A stretch of 64,000 nt of DNA from contig JBCCDY010000012.1 of the NCBI GenBank assembly GCA_039030555.1, positions 62,001-126,000 on the forward strand, written 5' to 3'. Shown here in pieces: positions 8,952 through 18,505 of the stretch; position 1 is the first letter of the stretch, and each line of letters starts with the position of its first letter. A program made the position numbers and the translations under genes. The notes under the pieces are model-generated. The model had not been told where the DNA came from. It made no database searches and was given only the letters and a program-made list of their open reading frames with translations. The DNA is from JBCCDY01 sp039030555. Lineage in GTDB: Bacteria; Bacteroidota; Bacteroidia; Cytophagales; Cyclobacteriaceae.

Positions 8952-9641
8952 ATGAATCCCTTATTTTTCATTCCAGTTATTGTGATCGGCGTCGGTGTCG
9001 CCTTTATGATCTACATGAACAAAAAACATCAATCTGCAAAAGAAGAAATAGATATTGATCAGGAGCGCCTAAAATACGAGCGATACAAATCTGAACTATT
9101 AGAGCATGATTTTTCAAAAATCGTAAGATGGCTTAAGGGCAAGCCTGTGGATGCATTTACTTCAGCATCTGTATCACAGTCTACTTTAGATAAAGTCGTA
9201 AACCTAATTGGAGATGGATTTGAAGATTTGGCTTTATCTGCTTTCAAAGTAAAAGTAACTCGAGTAGATGCAGACTGCTTTTGGGTGTTGAGTGGTACGG
9301 ATTTACACTTTCTCAGTACAGATACCGATGGGAAACTGGAAGACCATATTATTTTTGATAATTTCAGACTGGAAGAGGCCTCACTACATTATAAAGGTAT
9401 TTTAAAGGAGGGTCTAGGTGCTTACTCTAAACAGGCAGATAAGTATTTACCAAAGGCTCATACCATTGTATTTAATATCAATGGTAACCAGTTACCTCTG
9501 GAGATCCACGATAGACTAAAATACATACCGAGTCCAACAGATCTAATGGATGGCAATAAGTCTTTTTTTTACAAAACAAAATATCAGGTCGTTGGAGAAA
9601 GACTTATAGAGATCCTCAAATCAAAATATTCGAATCTATAG
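8952..9641 (+). CDS. Membrane-anchored protein of unknown function
   Basis: Protein of 229 residues, not recognised. One N-terminal membrane helix (FFIPVIVIGVGVAFMIYM) is followed by a charged, helix-prone stretch to about residue 60 and then a soluble domain of about 165 residues with alternating strands and helices (DCFWVLSGTDLHFLSTDTDG). It starts 26 bases after the frameshifted 8462 gene and ends nine bases before the DUF1266 gene, so the three form one transcription unit. No catalytic motif seen. Confidence 0.7.
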   Translation: MNPLFFIPVIVIGVGVAFMIYMNKKHQSAKEEIDIDQERLKYERYKSELLEHDFSKIVRWLKGKPVDAFTSASVSQSTLDKVVNLIGDGFEDLALSAFKVKVTRVDADCFWVLSGTDLHFLSTDTDGKLEDHIIFDNFRLEEASLHYKGILKEGLGAYSKQADKYLPKAHTIVFNINGNQLPLEIHDRLKYIPSPTDLMDGNKSFFYKTKYQVVGERLIEILKSKYSNL

Positions 9642-9650
9642 TTTGAACCT

Positions 9651-10364
9651 ATGAATTTTTTCTCAAAAATATTTAAAGCTTTTTCAGGTCTGCAGCTCGA
9701 TACCAAAAACCCTTTAAGCGGGGAACAATTGAACCATGTTTTGGTAAGTTCCATGTACGCAGAACAGCAGTCTGCTTATCTGAATGCTTATGCAACTGGA
9801 ATTAACTCATCGGATAGAAAGAAGATGGTGCATGAATATTGGGATGTCTATGATCGTGAGAATGCCATTAAAATACTGGATGACTTAATTTTTCGTAACC
9901 ATGATGAAAATCTAAATGTGGTATTTGCTGCCTTTGAGCAACAGGAAAACTATTCCGATATACTTAAGTCAGGTTTACCTGATGACCAGGATGCATTTAA
10001 CTATTATCTGGATTATTTCAGACAGCTTAGGGATATTGTTCCTGAATTAATTGAAGGCGATGTGATTAAAGACTTTTCAGAGCTAAATCAGTGTAAAAGT
10101 AGTGGTTGGAATCTCGGTAGAGGGGCTTTTTTAGCGCGTTGTGTATATGAAATGGAATACATCACAGAAGCTGAATTAAAAGAGTATTTAGCAAAGTGTT
10201 ATTCCGAACTAAAACAATTCTGCACTACCTGGAAAGAATATACCAAAAGTTATCTTTTCGGGAGGGCCATGTGGCAAGGTTCTCATGATGACGGTATGAC
10301 TTACATTGCTGAAGACTTACTAACAAAAGATAAGAGTCCATTGAAAAATAAGACCAATATATAG
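9651..10364 (+). CDS. DUF1266 domain protein
   Basis: Protein of 237 residues. The C-terminal half has the DUF1266 signature: GWNLGRGAFLARCVYEMEYI, then a helix with YLAKCYSELKQFCTTWKEY, and SYLFGRAMWQG near the end. DUF1266 is known from Escherichia coli YbeU/YbeR and has no known activity; several such proteins occur next to contact-dependent or other conflict genes, but nothing here proves that. No signal peptide or membrane helix. Last gene of the 8462-10364 cluster. Confidence 0.75.
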   Translation: MNFFSKIFKAFSGLQLDTKNPLSGEQLNHVLVSSMYAEQQSAYLNAYATGINSSDRKKMVHEYWDVYDRENAIKILDDLIFRNHDENLNVVFAAFEQQENYSDILKSGLPDDQDAFNYYLDYFRQLRDIVPELIEGDVIKDFSELNQCKSSGWNLGRGAFLARCVYEMEYITEAELKEYLAKCYSELKQFCTTWKEYTKSYLFGRAMWQGSHDDGMTYIAEDLLTKDKSPLKNKTNI

Positions 10365-10460
10365 CATACCTAAAGTGTTAAGTCTATAGTAAGACTATGT
10401 TGGAAAATTTAGAACCCTATGGAAGAATTAGGTAAATCTTCATGATAAGAAGTGACTAAG

Positions 10461-10937
10461 ATGATCAAAATAAAAGGGCTGAAATTTGTATTCATACTGA
10501 TCCCTCTTGGGCTTTATAACTGCTCTAAAACAAGCAATAATCATTTGGATAGTGATGATTTCGACTCTAAAGAAAAGCGAATCGAAGTTCTGAAAAAAGA
10601 GATAAAAGTATTCAGTGCTATACGAGATACAGAGTTCGAGTTATTCAATGTTAATGGGTTTTCGAATAGTCGACCTGGTGTTCCGGGAGCCTCATCCTGG
10701 GATTACAAAGTGGTCGTTAAAGTCGATTCAGCGGATTTAAGCAACTGGATAAACGGAATGATAAGAACTGATGGTTCTGATTACGATAATGAGTGGACAA
10801 CAAAGATCATTAAAAGTAATGCAAATGAATGGGCAACCGATAGTCCAGCTGAATTTTATATCAGAAGTGGGCAAAACGTAACGTTGATTGTATATCGGAA
10901 GGAAGGAATAATCTTTAAGAGGATGATTAATTTGTAA
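10461..10937 (+). CDS. Small lipoprotein, unknown function
   Basis: Protein of 158 residues from ATG 10461; a GTG nine bases upstream is the other possible start. A short hydrophobic signal ends in a lipobox (LGLYNC), so it should be a lipoprotein. The mature part is acidic at first (SDDFDSKEKRIEVLKKEI) and then beta-rich with no recognised domain. It lies about 95 bases after the DUF1266 gene and may be transcribed separately. Confidence 0.65.
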   Translation: MIKIKGLKFVFILIPLGLYNCSKTSNNHLDSDDFDSKEKRIEVLKKEIKVFSAIRDTEFELFNVNGFSNSRPGVPGASSWDYKVVVKVDSADLSNWINGMIRTDGSDYDNEWTTKIIKSNANEWATDSPAEFYIRSGQNVTLIVYRKEGIIFKRMINL

Positions 10938-11030
10938 GCTTTGATCGTGTAAAGATTAAAACCTGAATTACGGAATAGCTTTATGACCTATTAATACTTA
11001 AGACAACAAATAGCTAAAATTGTAAAACCT

Positions 11031-11882
11031 TTATTTTCTCCTATTACCCCAATAGATAACAACCACACTTGTTGCAAACATCACTAAGCCATATACGGCA
11101 GGAGCAATAGCATAAGTGGAGTTCTGAAGCAGAACCGTAGCTATGGATATAGCCAGTGTTCCGTTCTGAATACCGCTTTCGATTGAAATGGATATGCGTT
11201 GAGCTTTATTAAGCCTGAAAAGACTTGCACTGGCATACCCTGTTACCATAGTTGCAATATTCAGAATAACCGTTAGCCAGCCAGCCTGCTGAAAATAAGG
11301 AACGATATTGTTACTTTCTTTAATCAATAAGCCTATGACCACCAATACAAACACAACTCCGGAAGCGACCTTAACAGGCCGATCCATTTTATCCGCAAAC
11401 TTTGTTTTGAAACGTCGGATCAGCATTCCAATACTTATTGGAATCAGAACAATAATGAAGACCTGTCCGATCGTCTGAATGACATCCAGTTGAAAAGCGG
11501 TTCCACTCCCCTGCACAAAGACAAATCCCAGGTTTACAATGATAGGAATCGTAATAACCGTTATCGCGCTACTAACAGCTGTTAAGCTTACGGAAAGTGC
11601 TGTGTCTCCTCTTGCCAAATGAGCGATTAAATTAGAAGTTGCCCCTCCAGGACAGGCGGCTAGCAAAATAAGTCCAATGGCTACGGCCTCGCTAACCGGA
11701 AAGATAAATATGATCAGGAAGCCGATGGCTGGCAAAAAGATCATTTGATTAACCAAACCAATTAATACCGCCTTCGGATTTACAATAACCCTTTTAAAGT
11801 CATCTAAAGTTAACGTAAGCCCCATCCCAAACATGATGATGATCAGGGAGATGCCTAGGACAATAGCCGGGGTTGTAGTCAT
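11031..11882 (-). CDS. Bile acid:sodium symporter (BASS) family transporter
   Basis: Protein of 283 residues, almost entirely membrane helices (about nine). It has the SBF family hallmarks: GMGLTLTLDDFKRVIVNPKA at the end of helix 1, LAACPGGATSNLIAHLARGD (the conserved crossover region that binds sodium and substrate) and SIGMLIRRF. Family members import organic anions with sodium; pantoate, ketoacids or bile acids are all possible. It stands alone, convergent with the lipoprotein gene at 10461. Confidence 0.87.
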   Translation of the reverse strand: MTTTPAIVLGISLIIIMFGMGLTLTLDDFKRVIVNPKAVLIGLVNQMIFLPAIGFLIIFIFPVSEAVAIGLILLAACPGGATSNLIAHLARGDTALSVSLTAVSSAITVITIPIIVNLGFVFVQGSGTAFQLDVIQTIGQVFIIVLIPISIGMLIRRFKTKFADKMDRPVKVASGVVFVLVVIGLLIKESNNIVPYFQQAGWLTVILNIATMVTGYASASLFRLNKAQRISISIESGIQNGTLAISIATVLLQNSTYAIAPAVYGLVMFATSVVVIYWGNRRK

Positions 11883-12019
11883 TGAGTTGATGAATAAGTT
11901 TGTAAGATAATCTTAACCATTTCCCCAGCAAAAAATGTATTTTATTATGTAATGGGATATCACGTTTATGGGCTAATCAAAGAACTCTATACACGAAAGC
12001 CAAAAAGTCTTTTAAAAAA

Positions 12020-12235
12020 ATGAAAGAACGGTATGGTGAGAAAATCGAAGATGGTCCGTCAAACGCGGGAGCTAAGGAGAAAAACACCACCAATTATGAT
12101 GAGCTCAATGATTACAGAAATAGAATCAGATCAAAAGGGAAGTTTTACAAAATTATTTCAAGTATTTTCATGCTAGCAGGCCTTGTCCTTCTTGTTTATA
12201 TGATATTCAAATGGATTGGAGAGAAACTTCTTTAA
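12020..12235 (+). CDS. Small membrane protein, hypothetical
   Basis: Protein of 71 residues. The N-terminal 45 residues are polar and charged, and the C-terminus is a single membrane helix (IISSIFMLAGLVLLVYMIF) followed by KWIGEKLL. It would be a tail-anchored or type II inner-membrane peptide. Not recognised. It lies alone between the divergent BASS gene and the GH13 gene; coding potential is supported by the clean helix and codon use only. Confidence 0.5.
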   Translation: MKERYGEKIEDGPSNAGAKEKNTTNYDELNDYRNRIRSKGKFYKIISSIFMLAGLVLLVYMIFKWIGEKLL

Positions 12236-12413
12236 GGGAGTAAAATTCTTCTCAGTTATTGTATGAGCTCATCTTTATGAAAGACTTACTTTGAAATAAT
12301 TTTAAACGTTAACAGTATAAATTATCAAAAGAGAGAAATATACTTTAGGAGGTACTATTATGGTCTAATAAAGCCTTTTAAATTTAGAAGTAAGTACCAA
12401 GCAACATTTCATT

Positions 12414-15086
12414 ATGAAAAGCATTCTTTCAGTTGTATTTCTTTTTATCAACTTTTCAGCCTTTAGTCAGTCATTCACTGGTGAACAAAAACTACAGGGA
12501 TATGCCATTTTCGGTGATAAGCTTACATTCATTTTTGACGAAGAATTATATGGTGTGAGTCCAAAAAATGTGTTTGTCACAGGTGAATTTAGAAATTGGG
12601 ATGCCAAAGTAGGCGTAAAAGAATGGGAGCTGAAAAAAACGGGTGTACAATGGTTGTTAACCGTTGATAATACGGACTTTTCTCTGATAAAGCCTAACAC
12701 CAAGTTTAAATACAGGATAGATGAAGGAGAATGGTTAAGCCCCCCTGCCGAAGCCGAAAACCAGAGGGGTGATGATTTGGTATTTATGAAAGAAGATGAT
12801 ACCATCCCATTGAAGGCTGAGCTAATAAATGAGTATTCAATATGGGCTGAAATCAATGTTGAAAGGCCATTAATACCCTCAGACTACAGAATTACAGATG
12901 CAAAAGGAAATGAAATTGAAGTAGCAGGAGTTTTACCAAATGGGTCAAAAACAACACTCATAACACCGGCTGAACCACTTAATAAGAAAAGAGTCTATTT
13001 TCTGGAGATACCAGGTCAAAACCTCAAAACTCACTGCTCATTTGACGGCTGGTTTCGTAAAACCTATTCTACTAAAGAGCTAGGCGCTAACATAAAAGAT
13101 GGGGAAACCATCATTCGACTATTCGCCCCCCGAGCTGAACTTGTAAAAGTATATCTGTATAAAGGAAAAGATGATAAAGAAGCCTATAAGGTGGAAGAAA
13201 TGAAGGAAGACAGCCAGGGAGTTTGGGAGGCTAACTTTCCAGAGGACTTACATGGAATTTACTATGACTTTACAATTCATGGAGCCGATGATCCTGGAAA
13301 CTTCTTTTATGAAACCAATCCTGTTCATATTAACGACCCTTATGCGAGAGTCAGTGATGATACTTGGGGGAAATGTCGTATCTGGAGAAAAACAGAGCCA
13401 GCTACACCACTAAAAAATGGAATTCCAAAAATGGAAGATGTAATAGCCTACGAAGTTCACATACAGGATTTCACGGACAGACTTCCCTTAGAAGATAAAT
13501 ACAAAGGAACGTTTCAGGGGATGATCAAAGAAGGGCTTAAAAATAGCAGAGGTGAAAAAATAGGCTTCGATTATATATTAGACTTGGGAATAAATGTAGT
13601 ACACTTAATGCCCGTACAGGAATATGTCCATTTCCCTACTGACGACTGGGAAGCCTCGTTTAAGGATGATCCGTATATGATTGAGCAGGGAGTTAGCCTT
13701 GAAAACTATCAGTGGGGTTATCGTACTTCTTTTGCTACGGCCGTAGAGTCCAGGTATCGCACAAAAGGTAAAGAACCAGGAGAAGAAAGAGAAGAGTTTA
13801 GGGATTTGGTTCAGGCCTTCCATGATGAAGGAATTGCCGTGATTATAGATATTGTTCCCAATCATACTGCCGAAAATATGGATGGTAATAAATGGTTTTT
13901 CAATTTTAATGGAATCGATAAACAATACTATTACAGGACTAAAGATTTTGAACATATTGGAGCCTATGGTAACGAAGTAAAAACAGAGAATCGTCCAATG
14001 ACCCAAAGGTGGTTAATCGATCAATGCCAACATTATATTGAGGAATTCGGAATTGATGGGTTTAGAATAGACTTAGCTGGACAAATTGATCAACAAACCC
14101 TTATTGCCCTAAAAGAAGCCCTTGGTGAAGGTAAAATAGTTTACGGAGAAGCATGGATCGGTTCGAACGATCCAGATTATGAGAGTAACCCCGATTGGGA
14201 TTGGTATAAAGAAGATTCACCGATAACGTTTTTTCAAGACGATTCCAGAGGAGCTTATAAAGGACCAGTATTTGAATTGATAGATAAACTGAAAGATCGC
14301 GGATGGCCGGGAGGAAAATTTGATGAACGCGATAACGTTATGAAAGGTCTGGCGAATAAATTCAAGGATGATAAGACTCCCCTTAGTGGCATTAGCTATC
14401 TCGATATTCACGACAATTTCGCTCTGGCCGATCAATTTGGAACAAATAATTTTGATGGAAGATATTCTGTAGATCAGGATGAATACAAAATTGCTGTCGC
14501 CTTGCTTTACACTACAGTAGGACCTATTGTAACTCACGGAGGTTCTGAAATTATGCGTAGTAAAGCTCACGCACCTTTAGGGGAAGTAGTTAAAGAAACT
14601 AAAGCGGGGTACAAAGTGTATATGCATGGGTATAGAGATACCTACAATCATCGAACCGCTAACCAGTTTATATGGGAAACCGTCGGTCAGACTCCTAATG
14701 AACAAAACCTAAACGATTACCAGAACATGCATGCTTTCTGGCGGAATCTAAACAAATTCCGACTTTCAGAATATGGAAAAGTATTTCGGGTAAGTGAATC
14801 TGTGCCCGAAAATTATTATCAATGGATAACACCAGAGGATGAAAGTATGCTGGGATATATAGTAAACAACAAGGTTTTTGTATTGCTCAATGCAGGTCAG
14901 AACAAAAGTACATTTAAAGAGGTCAGCCTGCCTGAAGGTAACTGGAAACTTATAGCCACTACAAATGAAGTTGATCACGAAAAAGGAGTAGTAGATGCTC
15001 CAAAAAAACTAGACAAATTAAAGGGTGGAAGAAAAATGGACTTTGAGATGGAAGAAACCTCTCTTATGATTTGGGTTAATGAATAA
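12414..15086 (+). CDS. Secreted pullulanase-type alpha-glucan hydrolase (GH13)
   Basis: Protein of 890 residues with a signal peptide (MKSILSVVFLFINFSAFSQ). An N-terminal starch-binding/early-set region precedes a CBM48-like domain (about 220-310) and a GH13 barrel. Visible motifs: YQWGYR at about 432 (the pullulanase YNWGYD position), DIVPNHT from 479, GFRIDLA with nucleophile D553, acid E579 in GEAWIG, and the third acid D667 in DIHD. The order fits type I pullulanase, cleaving alpha-1,6 bonds of pullulan or branched glucans. The Asp of YNWGYD is Arg here, so specificity may differ. Likely periplasmic; it stands as a single gene. A TACTTTG promoter-like box lies near 12287. Confidence 0.85.
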   Translation: MKSILSVVFLFINFSAFSQSFTGEQKLQGYAIFGDKLTFIFDEELYGVSPKNVFVTGEFRNWDAKVGVKEWELKKTGVQWLLTVDNTDFSLIKPNTKFKYRIDEGEWLSPPAEAENQRGDDLVFMKEDDTIPLKAELINEYSIWAEINVERPLIPSDYRITDAKGNEIEVAGVLPNGSKTTLITPAEPLNKKRVYFLEIPGQNLKTHCSFDGWFRKTYSTKELGANIKDGETIIRLFAPRAELVKVYLYKGKDDKEAYKVEEMKEDSQGVWEANFPEDLHGIYYDFTIHGADDPGNFFYETNPVHINDPYARVSDDTWGKCRIWRKTEPATPLKNGIPKMEDVIAYEVHIQDFTDRLPLEDKYKGTFQGMIKEGLKNSRGEKIGFDYILDLGINVVHLMPVQEYVHFPTDDWEASFKDDPYMIEQGVSLENYQWGYRTSFATAVESRYRTKGKEPGEEREEFRDLVQAFHDEGIAVIIDIVPNHTAENMDGNKWFFNFNGIDKQYYYRTKDFEHIGAYGNEVKTENRPMTQRWLIDQCQHYIEEFGIDGFRIDLAGQIDQQTLIALKEALGEGKIVYGEAWIGSNDPDYESNPDWDWYKEDSPITFFQDDSRGAYKGPVFELIDKLKDRGWPGGKFDERDNVMKGLANKFKDDKTPLSGISYLDIHDNFALADQFGTNNFDGRYSVDQDEYKIAVALLYTTVGPIVTHGGSEIMRSKAHAPLGEVVKETKAGYKVYMHGYRDTYNHRTANQFIWETVGQTPNEQNLNDYQNMHAFWRNLNKFRLSEYGKVFRVSESVPENYYQWITPEDESMLGYIVNNKVFVLLNAGQNKSTFKEVSLPEGNWKLIATTNEVDHEKGVVDAPKKLDKLKGGRKMDFEMEETSLMIWVNE

Positions 15087-15195
15087 AGAAGCAGTTAGAA
15101 TTCATAATGAAAGTCTAGGTTATCCAACTTCATCAAGAATAGATTACTCTTTTGGCCTCACCGAATCAGGTATAGGTTTTTTGGTCTCTTTTTAG

Positions 15196-15801
15196 CTAAT
15201 TCCTAAGGTTCAGCGACCATTTATGTCTAACAGATAGGTAACGAATAATACTGACCATAAACATGGAAAAGGTAATGTTCAGGTTTTCATAGGGACTAAT
15301 GCGATCAAGGAGAATATAAATTAACCCTCCTGCAAAACAGGCCGATGCATAGATTTCCCTTCTGAAAATCAGTGGAATTTCATTGCACAGCACATCTCGG
15401 ATCAATCCTCCGAAACAAGCGGAGATGACACCCATTAGTAAACTACTTTCAATACTAAGTGACTGTTGTAAAGCGATCTTTATACCCAGCACCGTAAAAA
15501 GTCCGATCCCGATGGTATCGAAAAGGAACATGCTTCTTTTAAAGCGAATAATTCTGTCCTTGAACAAATATGCAATCAAGTAACCGATTATAATGACCGT
15601 GAAATAACCCCTGTCATTCAACCAGCCCACAGGAGAGCGACCTATCAGTAGATCTCTTAGAGTCCCCCCACCAATTGCTGTTACAAACCCGATAATGAGC
15701 GTACCTACGAGATCAAACTTCTTCTGTATAGCAGTAAGTACACCAGAAATGGCAAAAATAGAGGTTCCAAAAAGGTCAACAAAATAAGTCCAGCTCATCA
15801 A
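15196..15801 (-). CDS. TRIC family (UPF0126) cation channel protein
   Basis: Protein of 201 residues with seven hydrophobic helices and the duplicated glycine-rich repeats of trimeric intracellular cation channels: GFVTAIGGGTLRDLLIGR in the first half and GVISACFGGLIRDVLCNEIP in the second. Bacterial homologs form potassium-permeable trimeric channels. Stands alone, convergent with the GH13 gene. Confidence 0.87.
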   Translation of the reverse strand: MMSWTYFVDLFGTSIFAISGVLTAIQKKFDLVGTLIIGFVTAIGGGTLRDLLIGRSPVGWLNDRGYFTVIIIGYLIAYLFKDRIIRFKRSMFLFDTIGIGLFTVLGIKIALQQSLSIESSLLMGVISACFGGLIRDVLCNEIPLIFRREIYASACFAGGLIYILLDRISPYENLNITFSMFMVSIIRYLSVRHKWSLNLRN

Positions 15802-15947
15802 GAAATTAGAAGTGTCATTCTAAAGGTTAAATGTAGACAATCCCCTAAAATTTTAAATAGTCTGACTACATTGATAAGCAAAGGTGTCTTTTCTCTTTTG
15901 TGCATATCTTATTTCTATTTTTATTGAACCAATAATCCAATTTGACT

Positions 15948-16295
15948 ATGAACTCCAAAAGTATCCCCATCAATTACATTGAATTCAAATCCAAGGATCT
16001 TGAAATCACTAAAGAATTCTATCATAAAGCATTTGGTTGGAAGTTTACTGACTACGGTCCAACTTATACCGCCTTTAATGAAAGTGGATTGGAAGGGGGC
16101 TTCGAGAAAACAGATGGCGAAATTATAAATGGAGTATTGGTGGTCCTGCATCATCAGGATCTTGATCAAATTAAGTCTAAAATCAAGGAATTAGGAGGGA
16201 AAATCACTGTTGATACCTTCTCATTTCCTGGAGGAAAACGATTTCAATTCGTAGACCCTTCCGGAAATGAACTCGCCGTATGGTGCACTGATTAA
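15948..16295 (+). CDS. VOC/glyoxalase-fold protein
   Basis: Protein of 115 residues from ATG 15948 (a TTG six bases upstream is weaker). It has one full vicinal-oxygen-chelate unit: INYIEFKSKDLEITKEFYHK, FGWKF, and the closing FQFVDPSGNELAVW. The length and GGKITVDTF segment resemble the small VOC proteins often called lactoylglutathione lyase or bleomycin-resistance-like. Substrate unknown; single gene. Confidence 0.82.
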   Translation: MNSKSIPINYIEFKSKDLEITKEFYHKAFGWKFTDYGPTYTAFNESGLEGGFEKTDGEIINGVLVVLHHQDLDQIKSKIKELGGKITVDTFSFPGGKRFQFVDPSGNELAVWCTD

Positions 16296-16502
16296 TGCAG
16301 GTCGTTGATTCTAATGACTTCAATCTGAGAATAATTTCTTAAAATACTAAACCTAAGTTACCAAACAGATACATTGGATATGCGGCTAGGTGGCTGAAAA
16401 CAGCATTAAAAACTTCCATTCTGACTTATTCATAAAATAGTGTATAATTGCCTAAACGTATGACTTCAAAGGCATTCCTTAAACCAGCTAAATCTCCATT
16501 CT

Positions 16503-16595
16503 ATGAACCTTAAAAAATTCTTTATTGGGCTCTTTTTGGGCTGTGTACTCGGCTTAGGAAGCGTATTTTTTTACTACATGATTTTCATAAAATGA
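16503..16595 (+). CDS. Thirty-residue membrane peptide upstream of the thioredoxin
   Basis: Short frame encoding MNLKKFFIGLFLGCVLGLG and then a VFFYYMIFIK end: a positively charged start and one hydrophobic helix. Its TGA overlaps the ATG of the thioredoxin gene (ATGA, 16592-16595), the arrangement of coupled genes. Its sequence resembles the membrane anchor of that thioredoxin (ETLIGLIIGFVLTSSLSYY), so it may be a small partner, a leader peptide or a remnant of duplication. Support is the overlap and the amphipathic order; no homolog recalled. Confidence 0.45.
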   Translation: MNLKKFFIGLFLGCVLGLGSVFFYYMIFIK

Positions 16596-17113
16596 AAGGT
16601 AGAGAAACACTTATTGGGCTAATCATAGGGTTTGTATTGACTTCCAGCCTATCGTACTACAAGGCAAATGATTTTTTTACAGCTCCGAAAATTGATGTTT
16701 TCGAAGTCCCCACTGTCGATCTGAACAATACCCCAGTCAAGATTTCGGAGATTCCAGACAAAAATCTCATTGTAAATATCTGGGCTACCTGGTGTAGACC
16801 GTGCATAAAAGAAATGCCCTATTTAAGTTCTCTGAGAGATCGCTTAGATTCTGAAAACTGGCAAATTATACTCATTTCAGATGAAGAAATAGATAAAATC
16901 AAATCGTTTAAAGATAAGTTCAAGGTAGACCTTGAATTAATTAAAGCACAGGAAAAGCTAAAAGACTACGGAATAAAAGGGTATCCAACAACCTATGTCA
17001 TTAATAAAGATAGAGTAGTTGAATTCAGTAGAAATGGTGAACTCCTCTTATTTCAAACTGAGTTTGAGAATTCTTTAAAAAAGCTTGATGCCACTTTCGT
17101 AAGTGAACAATGA
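16592..17113 (+). CDS. Membrane-anchored thioredoxin-like (TlpA/ResA type) protein
   Basis: Protein of 173 residues. An uncleaved-looking N-terminal helix (LIGLIIGFVLTSSLSYY) anchors a periplasmic thioredoxin domain with the active site WATWCRPC (C68 and C71), a DEEIDKIKSF region and the cis-proline loop GYPTTYVI. TlpA-type proteins reduce disulfides in the periplasm, for example in cytochrome c maturation; no cytochrome genes are nearby. Translationally coupled to the 30-residue peptide just upstream. Confidence 0.83.
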   Translation: MKGRETLIGLIIGFVLTSSLSYYKANDFFTAPKIDVFEVPTVDLNNTPVKISEIPDKNLIVNIWATWCRPCIKEMPYLSSLRDRLDSENWQIILISDEEIDKIKSFKDKFKVDLELIKAQEKLKDYGIKGYPTTYVINKDRVVEFSRNGELLLFQTEFENSLKKLDATFVSEQ

Positions 17114-17221
17114 TTTCAGTAGACAAGCTTATAGATTAAACCGTTTACAAAAATCAGTTTTTAGAACTTATAAGAGACAATCGAAACTTCCACCTGAATC
17201 AATACCAGAAATTTCACAAGC

Positions 17222-18469
17222 ATGAATAAGATACTCGCAATAGTTTTAATTGTATTCTTTGCCTCCTGTCAAACTAAAACAAAACAGGATTCTAATGCTT
17301 CAACTAATCTAGTAAAAGACTCTTTGTTTGCTGAACTATCGATTTTACACCAAAAAGGAAATATTAACGGTTTCGGGCTTACTATAGTAAATGAAGAGGG
17401 TGCTCTTTATTCGAAGGGAATAGGATATTCTGATATAGAATCTAATTCTGAATATACGGTAAACACCCTTCAGAATATTGGATCGGTCTCAAAGACCTTT
17501 ATCGGAATATCATTGCTCAAAGCACAAGAGTTAGGAAAACTCAAACTAGATGATCCCATTAATAATTACCTGCCATTTAAAGTTGAGAACCCAAACCATC
17601 CTGAGGAAGAAATCACGATCAGACATCTTGCTACACACACATCGACGATTCTGGACACCGACTATTATGATGAGAAATCATACATACTAAAAGATAAAAC
17701 TGCGAGTACTGATTCAATAAAAAGTGTTAATGAAACGTTCAATGATCCGGATTCAAAAACAACACTAGAAGTCTTTCTGAAAAAAATACTTTCAAAGGAT
17801 GGGGAATGGTACCAGGAAGATGGATTCATGGCGAACAAGCCCGGAGAAATTTTCGAATACAGCAATATAGGTGCTACCCTGGCTGCACTAGTCTTAGAAA
17901 TAGCAACTGAACAGTCTTTCAATGAGTTTGCTACTAAAAACATACTGGAACCCCTGGATATGAAATCCTCAGGTTGGTCTTTCGAGAATATTGATCTATC
18001 CCAACACTCAAAACTATATGCAGACCCAAAAACGGAACTACCTTTCTACTCACTGATAACCTACCCTGACGGAGGTCTAATCACCAATATTTCAGATTTT
18101 AGTAAATATCTGACCGAATTGATCAAGGGCTATTCGGGAGAAGGTAAACTACTAAATAAGAATTCTTACCAGGAACTGTTTAGGGAGCAACTAACTGCTG
18201 AAAGCTTCCCGGAACGAGATGAAGAAGATGATTTTGATGATGAATACAATACCGGAATTTTCATGGGTTTTACGCCCAAAGGATTTATTGGCCATACTGG
18301 TGGTGACCCGGGGATAGCAACATTTATGTTTTTCGATCCAGGTACAAAAACGGGACGAGTTATGATGATCAATACCTCTATTATTAACCAGGAAGGGGTG
18401 GACCAGTTCTATGATACCTGGAACACATTAGGTCGATATGAAAAGAAATTGACGAGCTATAGCGACTAA
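17222..18469 (+). CDS. Serine hydrolase lipoprotein (beta-lactamase class C fold)
   Basis: Protein of 415 residues with a lipoprotein signal (VFFASC, Cys16). The catalytic S88-x-x-K91 is in GSVSKTF, the second motif Y-x-N is in EYSNIGATLA, and the third is GHTGGDPG. This is the Pfam beta-lactamase family of D-alanyl-D-alanine carboxypeptidase/esterase-like enzymes, so its true substrate is open. The insertion with ESVPERDEEDDFDDEY-like acidity near residue 330 is a lineage feature. Likely outer-membrane or periplasmic. Confidence 0.83.
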   Translation: MNKILAIVLIVFFASCQTKTKQDSNASTNLVKDSLFAELSILHQKGNINGFGLTIVNEEGALYSKGIGYSDIESNSEYTVNTLQNIGSVSKTFIGISLLKAQELGKLKLDDPINNYLPFKVENPNHPEEEITIRHLATHTSTILDTDYYDEKSYILKDKTASTDSIKSVNETFNDPDSKTTLEVFLKKILSKDGEWYQEDGFMANKPGEIFEYSNIGATLAALVLEIATEQSFNEFATKNILEPLDMKSSGWSFENIDLSQHSKLYADPKTELPFYSLITYPDGGLITNISDFSKYLTELIKGYSGEGKLLNKNSYQELFREQLTAESFPERDEEDDFDDEYNTGIFMGFTPKGFIGHTGGDPGIATFMFFDPGTKTGRVMMINTSIINQEGVDQFYDTWNTLGRYEKKLTSYSD

Positions 18470-18472
18470 AAA

Positions 18473-18502
18473 AATTAGCCGTTGATTTCCCGGAAGCTAA
18501 AA
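18473..18502 (-). terminator. Possible terminator between convergent genes
   Basis: TTAGC and GCTAA arms flank an internal TTCCCGGAA palindrome, and on the minus strand a run of seven T follows. It lies between the stops of the serine hydrolase and the metallophosphoesterase, where one expects termination. The stem is short, so confidence is low. Confidence 0.35.
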
Positions 18503-18505
18503 TTA

